54,227 bases of DNA from Accumulibacter sp. GTDB taxonomy: Bacteria > Pseudomonadota > Gammaproteobacteria > Burkholderiales > Rhodocyclaceae. Positions 33,247 through 42,895 of the stretch are shown piece after piece. The stretch lies in the NCBI RefSeq assembly GCF_023806635.1, contig NZ_JAMTDQ010000105.1, positions 1-54,227 of the forward strand, in the 5' to 3' direction. Both the position numbers and the translations under genes were made by a program. The notes below the pieces were generated by a model. That model did no database searches, had not been told where the DNA came from, and saw nothing but the letters and a program-made list of their open reading frames with translations. Each line of letters begins with the position of its first letter. Positions within the stretch are counted from its first letter, which is position 1.

Positions 33247-33864
33247 TCAGGAGGAGAGGGTTCGGGCGCTGGCGGCAGCGGCCGCCGACGGCGACGGGGC
33301 GCTGCGCGGGTTCGCCCGCAGCCAGTCCAGCACGTCGTCCGCATTGCGATCCGGCGGAAAGACCGGATAGAACACCGTGCTGACGCGTCCGTCGTCGACC
33401 ACCAGCGTCAGACGCCGGTACAGCTCCATGCCGGCAACGCGGAAGGTGGGCAGCCGCAGCGCCGATTTCAAGCGCAGCCCGTTGTCGCTGAGCAGCTCGA
33501 AAGGCAGGTGCAGCCGGTCGCGCGCCTCGCGCTGGTAGGCGCTGTCCTGCGTGCTGAGGCCGTAGACGCCGGTGTGCAGCGCCTGCAACTCGGCGAAGTG
33601 ATCGCGGAAACCGCAGGACTGCGGCGTGCAGCCGCGCGCGCCGGGGATCGCGTCCCAGCCGTCGGGCAGCGCGACGCCCGGGCGACCGGTCATCGGGTAG
33701 ACGTAGAGCACCCAGCGCCCCGCCCGTTGCGCCAGGTTGAGCAGCGCGCCGTCGGTGGCGGCCAGGCTCAGCTCCGGCAACGGCGAACCCGCGAGATGGG
33801 CCGCAGCACCGTCATCAGTCGGTACCGGCAGGTTGTCGGGCAGGGGAAACGGGTTCGTGTTCAT
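33247..33864 (-). CDS. Peroxiredoxin (PrxQ/BCP-like)
   Basis: A 205-residue peroxiredoxin. The peroxidatic and resolving Cys are in PGARGCTPQSCGFRDHFAELQALHTGVYGLSTQD, the PrxQ spacing of five residues. The thioredoxin-fold core is preceded by a 25-residue N-terminal extension, and the tail is alanine/serine-rich. It reduces peroxides using thioredoxin or a similar donor. The start has a modest ribosome-binding site and heads a three-gene minus-strand group with the GST and MAPEG genes. Confidence 0.85.
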   Translation of the reverse strand: MNTNPFPLPDNLPVPTDDGAAAHLAGSPLPELSLAATDGALLNLAQRAGRWVLYVYPMTGRPGVALPDGWDAIPGARGCTPQSCGFRDHFAELQALHTGVYGLSTQDSAYQREARDRLHLPFELLSDNGLRLKSALRLPTFRVAGMELYRRLTLVVDDGRVSTVFYPVFPPDRNADDVLDWLRANPRSAPSPSAAAAASARTLSS

Positions 33865-34134
33865 CGGGCATCTCTGTCGTGCCGGTTCTTCCTCGCTCGC
33901 TCGACGCCACGCGCGTCGGCCGGCGCTGCGATGAGCCGGGAAAGCCTCGAGCGCGTCCGCATGGCGGTCGGTCGGACCCAACCGGGTGGCCGACCCACCA
34001 CGGCAGGATACCGCATTGTTGCCGGCGCGGGTCGGAGTACCGGATCGCTGCCGGCAGCCGGCGTCGTGACGGCCCGCGCGTCGAGCCGACCACGGCGCCG
34101 CGCGCGTGGCGCAGCCGCGAACGCTGGAACGGGG
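33865..34134. other. Intergenic with possible decayed cas flank
   Basis: No gene is supported here. A short match (CAGGATA then CGCAT) at 34004-34017 resembles sequence 175 bp upstream of the intact cas2 (36541-36554), so this stretch may derive from the flank of a lost cas2-cas1 copy; the similarity is weak. Confidence 0.3.
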
Positions 34135-34227
34135 AGATGCTGTACTCGAGACCCGCGGGTGAAACCGAGGGGATGGTGGAAGCCGACGAAGGGGTCGAGT
34201 CCCGATCCGTGGAGGGCGAGAAAGGCT
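34135..34227 (-). pseudogene. Decayed second cas2-cas1 fragment
   Basis: Bases 34135-34150 (AGATGCTGTACTCGAG) are identical to 36901-36916 inside the intact cas2. Bases 34181-34227 match 37355-37401 inside intact cas1 at 45 of 47 positions and encode GSGLDPFVGFHHPLGF on the minus strand (cas1 has GSGLDPFVGFYHTLDF). The order and strand of the two pieces equal those of the intact genes, but the space between them has shrunk from about 450 to 46 bp. This is a remnant of another adaptation module. Confidence 0.75.
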
Positions 34228-34234
34228 CCGAGGC

Positions 34235-35011
34235 ATGCTCGTGCGAGCGAGCGTCGCCGCTTGGGCTGGGGGACACGTGCCATCCTGCAGATTGTCAATT
34301 CTCATCGACCTGGCAGGCTACTATCCCATCGTCGCCATTACCGGACCGCGTCACTCCGGCAAGACCACGCTCGCCCGTGCGACATTTCCGGACAAGCCCT
34401 ACGCCAGCCTGGAAGACCCCGACGTGCGCGCGCTCGCCGCCACCGACCCGCGCGGCTTTTATCCACCGCTGCACGACCGCGCCATCCCACCGCACGTCTG
34501 GTTTTCCGACTACCTCGCCACCTATGTCGAACGCGACCTGCGCAGTCTGTTGCAGGTGCGCGAGCGTGACCACTTTCACCGCTTCGTGCTCATGTGCGCC
34601 GCGCGCAGCGGCCAGCTGCTCAACCTCTCCGCGCTTGCCGCCGACTGCGGCATCACGCATAACACCGCACATGCCTGGATCGGCGTGCTGGAAGCGAGCT
34701 ACATCGCGACCCGGCTCACACCCTTTCATCGCAATCTCGGCAAGCGTCTGACCAGGACGCCAAGACTCTACCTCCTCGACCCGGGTCTCGCCGCCTGGCT
34801 GGCGGGTGTGCGCGGCGCCCCGGAACTGGCGGTCGGCAGCCTGCTCGGGCCGCTCTTCGAAACCTGGGTGGTGAGCGAATTCCTCAAGCGTCGCCGCAAC
34901 GGGCTGCACCCGGAGGAGCTTCACTTCTGGCGCGATGACGCCGAATTCGAGTTCCGCCAGGTTGATCGCCAAGAGCAGCAAGTCGCCTCCGGGCAGCGCT
35001 TCGATCAGTGA
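34235..35011 (+). pseudogene. AAA_14/DUF4143 ATPase with internal deletion
   Basis: The frame encodes 258 residues. It contains the start of an AAA_14 ATPase (LAGYYPIVAITGPRHSGKTTLARATF = Walker A, YASLEDPDVRALAATDPRGF), and then jumps directly to PPHVWFSDYLATYVERDLRSLL, which normally lies about 80-90 residues further on. Walker B (LDEIQ) and the sensor region are therefore missing. The DUF4143 C-terminal part is present (LGPLFETWVVSEFLKRR, LHFWRDDAEFEF), but the nuclease-like end is cut off. It cannot hydrolyse ATP normally, so it is probably dead. The N-terminal 16 residues before SCRLSILI are not part of the family. Confidence 0.8.
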
Positions 35012-35201
35012 CGAACAGACCGTTCTTGAAGAGCCCATACTTCATCGAAACCGGTATCCCGCAGATGACGGGCACGGCCGGACGGAAGCGTGTGCCGGCA
35101 GACTGTTCAGGGTGGGGCAGGGCACACAAGCATTATTGCGCTCATGTTGTCAAGATGCTATGTTCCTGGACGTATAGATGCTTAAGCGGTGAGGCAGAAA
35201 C

Positions 35202-35474
35202 ATGTCCAACGAAGAAACTACCCGGCTGACCGTCACGTTCTCTCGCGAGACTGACATGGCATTGCGCGCCTTCCTTGGTGCCCAAGGGATGCGCAAGGGT
35301 GATCTGTCGAAGTTCATCGAGGACGCCGTTCGCTGGCGGATGCTCGACCAGGCGGTTCAGGGTGTGAAAGCCCGCAACGCCGATGTCGATGTCGGCGACC
35401 TGCAGGCGGCGATCGACGAGGCCTGTGCGGCCGTGCGCAACGAAATGTGGCCGACCGCGCCAAAGGCGTCGTAG
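35202..35474 (+). CDS. RHH-type antitoxin
   Basis: A 90-residue protein with a ribbon-helix-helix-like N-terminal half (RLTVTFSRETDMALRAFLGAQGMRKGDLSKFIEDAVRWRML) and a C-terminal acidic/alanine-rich arm (DVDVGDLQAAIDEACAAVRNEM) that should bind the toxin. The ATG at 35202 follows GAGG. It precedes the PIN gene by 5 bp on the same strand. The pair forms a VapBC-like toxin-antitoxin system and should autoregulate from the preceding 190 bp. Confidence 0.82.
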   Translation: MSNEETTRLTVTFSRETDMALRAFLGAQGMRKGDLSKFIEDAVRWRMLDQAVQGVKARNADVDVGDLQAAIDEACAAVRNEMWPTAPKAS

Positions 35475-35479
35475 TTGGG

Positions 35480-35902
35480 ATGCGTTTCATCCTTGACACC
35501 AACATTCTGGTTGCAGCGCTGATCACGCGAGGAACACCCCCGGACCAGCTTTATGAGGCGTGGCGCGACGGGCGCTTCGCGCTCATCACATCTGAACTGC
35601 AAGTCGAGGAAATCCGCCGCGTCACTCGCCGCGAAGGCATCCGCTTCCGCATTCACCCGGCCGAGGCGGGGCGACTGGTCAACGATCTCCGGCGATTGGC
35701 GACCGTCGTGGGCAACCTGCCGACAGTGGACGTCTCTCCTGACCCCTACGACAACTTCCTGTTGGCGATGGCGCAATCCGCGCAGGCCGACATCCTCGTT
35801 ACAGGCGACAAGCGCGACCTGCTTGCGCTCGGCCGTCACCAGGGAATACGCATCCTGACAGCGCGCGGCGCTCTTGATCTGCTGCGGGCATCAAGCCTAT
35901 GA
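35480..35902 (+). CDS. PIN-domain toxin (COG1569-like)
   Basis: A 140-residue PIN ribonuclease starting MRFILDTNILVAALITRGTPPDQLYEAWRDGRF. The acid residues are Asp in LDTNIL, Glu in SELQVEEIRRV, Asp in SPDPYDNFLLAMA and Asp in ILVTGDKRDLLAL. It is of the single-domain type related to COG1569. It is immediately downstream of an RHH antitoxin. The start at 35480 gives the conserved LDTN position near residue 6; a longer frame would add 11 residues. Confidence 0.85.
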   Translation: MRFILDTNILVAALITRGTPPDQLYEAWRDGRFALITSELQVEEIRRVTRREGIRFRIHPAEAGRLVNDLRRLATVVGNLPTVDVSPDPYDNFLLAMAQSAQADILVTGDKRDLLALGRHQGIRILTARGALDLLRASSL

Positions 35903-35920
35903 CGCGCTCCGTTATCACAA

Positions 35921-36049
35921 GAGCAACTCTTGCCGATCCACCCGCCCAAACCAGGCCTGGGGTCGCTGCGCGACTTTCTGGCCAGCCAGCCGTTGCAGAC
36001 GATCCCCAGTGAAGCCCTGCTCGCCGAAGACCGGGAAGATCGCTGTTGA
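35921..36049 (+). pseudogene. Antitoxin C-terminal remnant
   Basis: This frame reads EQLLPIHPPKPGLGSLRDFL and continues to ALLAEDREDRC and a stop. The last part resembles the C-terminal arm of prevent-host-death-type antitoxins, which end in L..DRD.R. The DNA-binding N-terminal half is missing. Its TGA overlaps the TTG start of the following PIN remnant (TTGA), as in an intact operon. Confidence 0.55.
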
Positions 36050-36317
36050 CCGCTCATATCGATACCAGCGCCCTGGCGAAATGCCATGTGCGCGAGCCCT
36101 GGTCGCTGCAGGTTGTCGACTGGGCTGATCTTCAGTGGGCACCGGCAACCGCAGCCCTGACGCCGGTCGAATTCCGCTGCCTGCTGGACAGATCGATGCC
36201 GCGCTCGAACAGCGCGCACTGGCCGATTTCGACGGGCATGTGCACGGCGGCGCCCGGCAGATTCAGTCGGTTGCCCTGAACGACCATGCCGCGGCGCGTG
36301 CCCTGGTCGACTCACTT
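36046..36317 (+). pseudogene. vapC: PIN toxin, internally deleted and frameshifted
   Basis: The first part reads MTAHIDTSALAKCHVREPWS and continues to TALTPVEFRCLL, typical of a PIN toxin, although the motif usually has ALAKWYL. The frame then shifts near 36185-36190, and the next frame continues with QIDAALEQRALADFDGHVHGGARQIQSVALND to ALVDSL. About 8-10 residues are lost at the joint and the C-terminal active-site half is absent. The gene is dead. It lies beside an intact toxin pair and near the decayed cas fragment, so the region has been repeatedly rearranged. Confidence 0.65.
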
Positions 36318-36396
36318 TGCAGGGGCGTCGATAGCCAGGCAAACGGTCATGATTTGTCCAGGCACCCCGATCATGGAAGTCATGACCGTTTCGCTC

Positions 36397-36430
36397 TCCC
36401 CCTTCCCCTCCCTCGCGAGGGGAAGGGGGA
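36397..36430. repeat. Perfect 14-bp inverted repeat
   Basis: TCCCCCTTCCCCTC (36397-36410) and its exact complement GAGGGGAAGGGGGA (36417-36430) enclose a 6-base loop. This C/G-rich hairpin type occurs as a dispersed intergenic repeat in many Proteobacteria. The remaining sequence from 36318 to 36715 contains no recognised gene. Confidence 0.7.
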
Positions 36431-36715
36431 GGTTCGTGAGTTGCATACGCGACTTTCAGACTGGAGGCCTTTCGACGACGCGCGGCCGCGCCTGGTGTCC
36501 GCTGCCGGATCCAGGCACTCGCGGCGCTGACCGACCGCGACAGGATAGCGCATGTCGCCCGGGTTGGCCGGCAAGCGGCCCTGGGGTCGGCCCTTGCGTG
36601 CGGCGCCATCCGGTTGCCCCGGGTCGCGGGGGATGGCCTTCGGGGCGGCGGGACGTTCGCCTTGCCGCCGGCTGCGGCGCGCTCCGGCCATGTTCGCCGC
36701 CACAGCCGGGACCGC

Positions 36716-37012
36716 TCACGCGATCGCCGCCGGCAGCCCCGTCCAGACGATCCCTTCAGGCAGGCTCGCGCGGCCGATACGGCCCTGGAAGCCGCGCGCC
36801 GGCAGCGCGTAGCAGCGGACGTCGTCCTCCTGCGGCGCGATCAGCGACTCGATCTCGAGCAGGCAGCGCTTCTTGTCGTTCTCGCTGCCGATCAAGAGGA
36901 AGATGCTGTACTCGAGCGGCGTCGCGTGCTTGCACATCTCGCGATGCACGCGCAGCAATCGCCGTGGGTCGCTGATGTCGTAGCCGATGACGAAGGCGAG
37001 TTCAGAAGCCAT
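36716..37012 (-). CDS. cas2: CRISPR-associated Cas2 (distal copy)
   Basis: A 98-residue ferredoxin-fold protein. It shows the early Asp in VIGYDISDPRRLLRVHREM and the LEYSIFLLIGSENDKKRCLLEIESLIAP segment of the family. It pairs with Cas1 to insert new spacers. Its start overlaps the cas1 end by 11 bp. Its sequence is quite different from the second Cas2 upstream of cas1, so the two are not a recent duplication. It is the last gene of the CRISPR operon. Confidence 0.88.
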   Translation of the reverse strand: MASELAFVIGYDISDPRRLLRVHREMCKHATPLEYSIFLLIGSENDKKRCLLEIESLIAPQEDDVRCYALPARGFQGRIGRASLPEGIVWTGLPAAIA

Positions 37013-38021
37013 CGCCGTCGCCGGCCGGCGCAGCGGTTGCCGCAGGCGGGTGCGCCCCGCTGCTGGCGACCGCGGTCGTCGCGCCAGCCGCCGCCTCGCC
37101 GATCGCCGCCGTCACATCGCTGACGCTCTCCGCCAGCAGTTTGCGCAGGCGCGCCGCGAGCGCCTCCCATTCGCCGTAGAAGCGTGCCCTGCCAGCCTTG
37201 CCGAGCAGGCAGCCGGCATCGCTGTGGGTGAAGTCCTCGGGCCGCAGCTTTTCTGAGCGAAACAGCATCAGTGCATGCTGGTCGATCTCGACGCGCAGCG
37301 GCTCGACCAGATCGCAAGCCAGCGATTCGCGTGCGAAGTCGAGCGTGTGGTAAAAGCCGACGAAGGGGTCGAGTCCCGATCCGTAGAGGGCGAGAACGGC
37401 TTCCGCGTGCAGCAGCGTGTAGCCGAGAGAGAGGACTGCGTTGACCGGGTCGCGCGGCGGCCGCCGGTTACGGCCGCTGAAGTGCAGCCGCTCGGGGAGG
37501 AGGTCGGCGAAACCCTCGAAGTAAGCCGCTGCCCCGGCGCCTTCGAGTCCGCGCAGCGATCCGATCGTCGCCTGCTGGTCGACGGCCGCGATGCTGCTGG
37601 TCAGGCGCTTCAGCGAAAGGGTCAGCAGGTAGCGCGAGCGCGGCTCGCTATCCCGGCGTTCCCCGAGGAAAGCTGCCTGCGCCCGCAGTTTCGCTTCGAC
37701 GATGGCACGCGCGAAACGCAGGCAGAAGTGAGCATCGAGGGACAGGCGATACTGTGCCACTCGCCGGGCGGCATCGTTGTGCGGGCGCCCCAGAAGCATC
37801 GTCGGCACAGCCTTACGCCCGGAGAGGACCACCACTCCAATGCCCCGTTCGCCGAGCTTGCCGAGGAGCGACGACGATACCGTCACGTCGCCACGAAGGA
37901 AGACGCGCGACAGCGGCGCCAGTGGCACCGTGCCGACACGCTCGCCGTTTTCGTAGAAGACGAGTGCCTCGCCATCGGCTTTCAGCGTCACTCCGCGCCG
38001 GTCTACATACAGGCTTGACAT
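37002..38021 (-). CDS. cas1: CRISPR integrase Cas1
   Basis: A 339-residue Cas1. The active-site residues are present: Glu160 in SLRGLEGAGAAAYFEG, His225 in DPFVGFYHTLDF and Glu240 in CDLVEPLR. The N-terminal beta domain (LYVDRRGVTLKADGEALVFYENG) and the ARFYGEWEALAARL end of the catalytic domain are normal. An alanine/threonine-rich tail of about 35 residues after SVSDVTAA is unusual. There is no reverse-transcriptase or Cas6 fusion. It lies between two cas2 genes, 17 bp from the upstream one. Confidence 0.95.
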   Translation of the reverse strand: MSSLYVDRRGVTLKADGEALVFYENGERVGTVPLAPLSRVFLRGDVTVSSSLLGKLGERGIGVVVLSGRKAVPTMLLGRPHNDAARRVAQYRLSLDAHFCLRFARAIVEAKLRAQAAFLGERRDSEPRSRYLLTLSLKRLTSSIAAVDQQATIGSLRGLEGAGAAAYFEGFADLLPERLHFSGRNRRPPRDPVNAVLSLGYTLLHAEAVLALYGSGLDPFVGFYHTLDFARESLACDLVEPLRVEIDQHALMLFRSEKLRPEDFTHSDAGCLLGKAGRARFYGEWEALAARLRKLLAESVSDVTAAIGEAAAGATTAVASSGAHPPAATAAPAGDGDGF

Positions 38022-38037
38022 CGCTTCGTTCCCTCGC

Positions 38038-38325
38038 TCAGACGATCAGGATGCAGTCGGTGACCGGTTCGGTCGCGAGACCAAGCAGGTCGCGCTGCAT
38101 GCGCGGATCAAGCTGGAAGATATGGGCCCGGTCCTCCGCCAGGTCGAGCAGGTTCGCCAGCGTCGCCCGCACCTCGCGCAACTCCGCAGCGGTCAGCCAG
38201 CACTCGAAGAACGACTTCTGACCACCCACCTTGTAGCCCGTCAGGTACTTCTGCACGCGCCGGCGCAGGGCCGAGTCGCAGACGTCGTAGCAGACCAGGT
38301 AGAGGGTTCGCGCCGCATCGCTCAT
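38038..38325 (-). CDS. cas2: CRISPR-associated Cas2 (proximal copy)
   Basis: A 95-residue Cas2 of the common type: LYLVCYDVCDSALRRRVQKYLTGYKVGGQKSFFECWLTAAELREV with the conserved Asp near the first strand, and HIFQLDPRMQRDLLGLAT at the end. The start ATG gives MSDAARTLYL; longer frames add no conserved sequence. It precedes cas1, and a gap of about 280 bp separates it from csx16. Confidence 0.9.
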   Translation of the reverse strand: MSDAARTLYLVCYDVCDSALRRRVQKYLTGYKVGGQKSFFECWLTAAELREVRATLANLLDLAEDRAHIFQLDPRMQRDLLGLATEPVTDCILIV

Positions 38326-38606
38326 GGCGCCACGATATTCGCCGCAGCCGCGGCTGTCCGCTGCCGCAAGCTTGCCGGCAGGGGCACCGGTGCAACGCGG
38401 CACCTGCGCGCGCCCGCCTGATGATCGGTGGTCAGCCGATGGCGTTCAGGGTCGGCACGCCGACGCACCGTTTGCGGGCGGCGCGCGACGCCGCGGCGAC
38501 CATGGCCGCGCGGCTGGCATCGTCACGGGCAGGCTTCGCACCTCGGCTCCGTGCGCCGGCAGCGCGGTGGGCCAGACGCGTGCCGGTGGCGTGCCGCGGC
38601 TGCCGT

Positions 38607-38918
38607 TCAGGACGGACCCTGCGGGCGGCCCGGTTTCGCGACGATGTATTCTTCCAGCCGCGCGCCGTAGCGCTCGAGGTCGTCGGCCGACAGTTCCTGT
38701 CCCCGTGCCTCGGGCGGTGCATCCAGCGAAAGGTTGAAGAAACGCCCCCCGCGCGCGCAGACCTCGGCCGCCAGGTTGACCGGCAGGGTGCCGATGACGA
38801 CATCACCGGGGTGGATGTTGGCCGGGTCGAGGTGGGCGATCTGCCGGCCGACGTTCAGGCCGCGGCGGGCCGCCCAGACGACGGCACCGGGGTGGCGGGT
38901 GATGAAGAGGGTGGTCAT
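38607..38918 (-). CDS. csx16: CRISPR-associated Csx16
   Basis: A 103-residue protein of the VVA1548/Csx16 family. The signature is LFITRHPGAVVWAARRGLNVGRQIAHLDPANIHPGDVVIGTLPVNLAAEVCARGGRFFNLSLDAPPEARGQELS. Csx16 is found with type III systems; as far as I know it has recently been proposed to handle cyclic oligoadenylates (ring-nuclease-like), and this should be checked. It lies 15 bp after cmr6. Its presence beside a GGDD-containing Cmr2 suggests a cOA signalling branch. Confidence 0.88.
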   Translation of the reverse strand: MTTLFITRHPGAVVWAARRGLNVGRQIAHLDPANIHPGDVVIGTLPVNLAAEVCARGGRFFNLSLDAPPEARGQELSADDLERYGARLEEYIVAKPGRPQGPS

Positions 38919-38933
38919 GGCCGCCCAGGATGG

Positions 38934-40208
38934 TCAGCCGCTCTCGGCACGGACGAGGACGCTTCCCGAGACATGGGCCGTCACCTTGCAGAACTGGTTG
39001 CCCTCGACCTTTCTGCGAAGCTCACTGGGCAGGCTGGCCAGCAGCGCCTTGCCCTTTTCGCCGTGCGCATGGGCCGCCTTGCCGTCCTTCTCGGCGCTGA
39101 GCGTGCCATTCCGCTGGTTGTACTTCAGCCGGGCGCCTGACCAAGGAACGGTTTCGGCCTCTCCGATCGAGTCCTGGTCCCCTTCCGGGCGCGGCTCCGC
39201 CGGAGGACGCCGGGCCTGGCGCATGGCTTCGCTCGCCATCGCACCGTATCCGACCGCCGTCTTGGCGCCGAAGCCCAGCCAGGCAAAGGCATGCTCGAAG
39301 GCTTTGGTCATCAGCTCGTGCCAGCGCGGCTTGCCGCTGTCCGGGTCGGCTGCCGTCAGTTGCGGGGCCATCTGCTGCAGATGCGACTGGTCGCAGGTGA
39401 CGAAGAAGGTGAAGGTGGAACCGGGCGGCACGGTCAGGAAGCTGATCGGGGTGGGCTGCCCGGAGTCGTGGGGAGTGGTGCTGTCGCCGGTTCTGCGATC
39501 GCGCTTCTGCTGATAGTAGTGCGACTGGTGTGGGGTCATGATCTCGACCATCAGACTGTCGCCCTTGATCTGCGGGATGACGTCCCAGAAGGCGAGCGCG
39601 CCGCGCACGTGCTCGCTGTCGCCGTCGCCGGACTCCAGGCCGAACAGGGCGTCGAGCAGGGAAAGCCGGATGCGCTGCTTGCCGGCGTTGAGGACGAAGG
39701 TCTGGTCTTCACTCCACCCGTGCGGCTCTCCCCATTCGCCGGAAGCCAGTTCCCGCGCCGCCTGGCGCAGGACGCCCTTGACGCCGGAGCCCGGCAGGTA
39801 GGGCAGGCCGTAGGGGCTGAGAAAGGCGAAGCCGTTTTCCAGCGGGTGCTCGTTGCCCAGGCCGGTGGTGAACGGTGCCTGTGCGAAGGCGTCGAGGCGC
39901 AGCAGGCTGGCGGCGGGAAGCGTTGCGGCGACGAGCGACTGGCGGGTGGCCAGTGCGGTCATGGCCTGTCGGTCGCGCTGCCGCAAGCCCCTGGCCTCCG
40001 CCAGGGCGGCGACCTTGTTCTCCTTCGGGACTTCACGCTCCTCGCGGTTCTGCCCCCGGACTTCGTAGTCGAGGTCCTGAGTGGACCAGAGTGTGGCATG
40101 GGTGCGCCGGTTTATGCCCCAGAGCTTGAGATACATGCCGAAGCGCATTGCCGGCGAGGCTTCGCTGAAGTCACTGCCCAGATAGGCGGGCACAGCGGCG
40201 ATCGGCAT
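38934..40208 (-). CDS. cmr6: Type III-B RAMP protein Cmr6
   Basis: A 424-residue RAMP protein, longer than many Cmr6. The diagnostic stretch is FTTGLGNEHPLENGFAFLSPYGLPYLPGSGVKGVLRQAARELA, followed by FWDVIPQIKGDSLMVEIMTPHQSHYYQ and AFAWLGFGAKTAVGYGAM, the glycine-rich RAMP loop. It caps the 3' end of the Cmr complex with Cmr1. It follows cmr5 directly. The C-terminal 90 residues are charged and specific to this branch. Confidence 0.92.
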   Translation of the reverse strand: MPIAAVPAYLGSDFSEASPAMRFGMYLKLWGINRRTHATLWSTQDLDYEVRGQNREEREVPKENKVAALAEARGLRQRDRQAMTALATRQSLVAATLPAASLLRLDAFAQAPFTTGLGNEHPLENGFAFLSPYGLPYLPGSGVKGVLRQAARELASGEWGEPHGWSEDQTFVLNAGKQRIRLSLLDALFGLESGDGDSEHVRGALAFWDVIPQIKGDSLMVEIMTPHQSHYYQQKRDRRTGDSTTPHDSGQPTPISFLTVPPGSTFTFFVTCDQSHLQQMAPQLTAADPDSGKPRWHELMTKAFEHAFAWLGFGAKTAVGYGAMASEAMRQARRPPAEPRPEGDQDSIGEAETVPWSGARLKYNQRNGTLSAEKDGKAAHAHGEKGKALLASLPSELRRKVEGNQFCKVTAHVSGSVLVRAESG

Positions 40209-40209
40209 C

Positions 40210-41654
<1,445 letters not shown>

Positions 41655-41689
41655 TCAGGAGCGGCAGCGCGCCCATGTCCTCCCCTCAT

Positions 41690-42895
41690 TCATTTCCAGG
41701 CGGCCAGGGCGATGCGGTTGAAGCCTTCGGCGCGACGCGCGGCATCTTCGCAGGGATCGCCCCACAAGCCCTTGGCAGCAAGCTTGCGCAGGGCCGTGGT
41801 CGTCGCCTCCAGCTCATCCAGCCACCAGACGCTGCCGGCCGGGGCCGCCCGCTGGGCCGCCTTCGGCTGCCATTGCGCCAGATCCCAGCCGGAGATGACT
41901 TCGGCGCGTGGCACGGCGGCGCAGACCAGGCGGCCCCGGACACCGTACAGCTCGAAGCGGTGACTGCCGTCAGCCTGCTGCGTGCTGCCGGTCGGCAGCC
42001 AGCCACCGGTGAACAGGCCGGGGGTGGCCAGGATCATGCGGCAGCGGCCGGCGCCGGCGATGGCATCGAAGTCCGGCTCGGGCAGGGTGGCCGTCGCCGA
42101 ACGGATGGCCGCCGCGCGACCATCGCCGCCGAGGCGCACGGGGCCGTCCGCCGGTGGCGTGGCGCCGCTGATGGTGGCGAGAAAACCCACGTCGTAGTCG
42201 GCAAGAATCGCCTTCCGCGTTCCTTTTTCCGTTCCGATGCGGTGCCCGCGCTTGGTCATCGCCACCGCCTGCAGCGAGAACAGCCGTCCGTCGGCGGCGC
42301 GGCGGGTGGCCGCGTCGAGGCCGACGCCAACCCGGTGGTCGAGCGCCCACAGCTCGGAGGATCTGGCGAGATCGCTGGCGTTCGGGGTTCCACCCGCCAG
42401 GTATCTGCGCCAGCCGGCCTCGGTCAGCCACCAGCCGCCGGCCGGCTTGCTCCGCTCGGCTTCGGCCAGCACGGGCAGCAGGGGCAGGGGGGCGGAGCAC
42501 TGCAACCCCCCTGCCTGCAGGAGCGGGATTGGGGTGAGCGAGCGGATTGTCGTCGAACCAGCATCCGCTTCGCCGATGACCAGGTCGGCCGGTGGCTGAA
42601 CGAGCGCCTCCACGCTGCCGTCGGCATGGCGGCGGGCGAGGTGGAAGGCGGTGACGGCGAAATCGCCGGGCCGTTGCGGCGTACCCAGCGCCGGATGGTC
42701 GATCTCGCCGCGGGCGAAGGCCGCCAGGTCGACGCCGGCGTCCGCCAGCATGCGCGAGCGGATCGCTCCCGCCGCCACCGAGGGCCAGGGCGGCACCAGC
42801 GATTCGCCGAAGCTGCCGGGGTCGCCGAACAGCTTGTTGCCACGCAGGAAAAGCACATCCAGCGGTTCCAGGAAACGGGTCTCCACGGGTTTCAT
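41690..42895 (-). CDS. cmr3: Type III-B RAMP protein Cmr3
   Basis: A 401-residue Cmr3. It starts with the typical RFLEPLDVLFLRGNKLFGDPGSFGESLVPPWPSVAAGAIRSRML and contains SLQAVAMTKRGHRIGTEKGT and a C-terminal glycine-containing segment. It binds the 5' tag of the crRNA and contacts Cmr2. It overlaps cmr2 by ATGA. Confidence 0.93.
   Translation of the reverse strand: MKPVETRFLEPLDVLFLRGNKLFGDPGSFGESLVPPWPSVAAGAIRSRMLADAGVDLAAFARGEIDHPALGTPQRPGDFAVTAFHLARRHADGSVEALVQPPADLVIGEADAGSTTIRSLTPIPLLQAGGLQCSAPLPLLPVLAEAERSKPAGGWWLTEAGWRRYLAGGTPNASDLARSSELWALDHRVGVGLDAATRRAADGRLFSLQAVAMTKRGHRIGTEKGTRKAILADYDVGFLATISGATPPADGPVRLGGDGRAAAIRSATATLPEPDFDAIAGAGRCRMILATPGLFTGGWLPTGSTQQADGSHRFELYGVRGRLVCAAVPRAEVISGWDLAQWQPKAAQRAAPAGSVWWLDELEATTTALRKLAAKGLWGDPCEDAARRAEGFNRIALAAWK

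Noticed and set aside
37002-38021. Reverse transcriptase-Cas1 fusion as an explanation for the RNA-like spacer bias
   Set aside because: Cas1 has normal length and no YADD-type RT motif; no RT gene is seen in the window.
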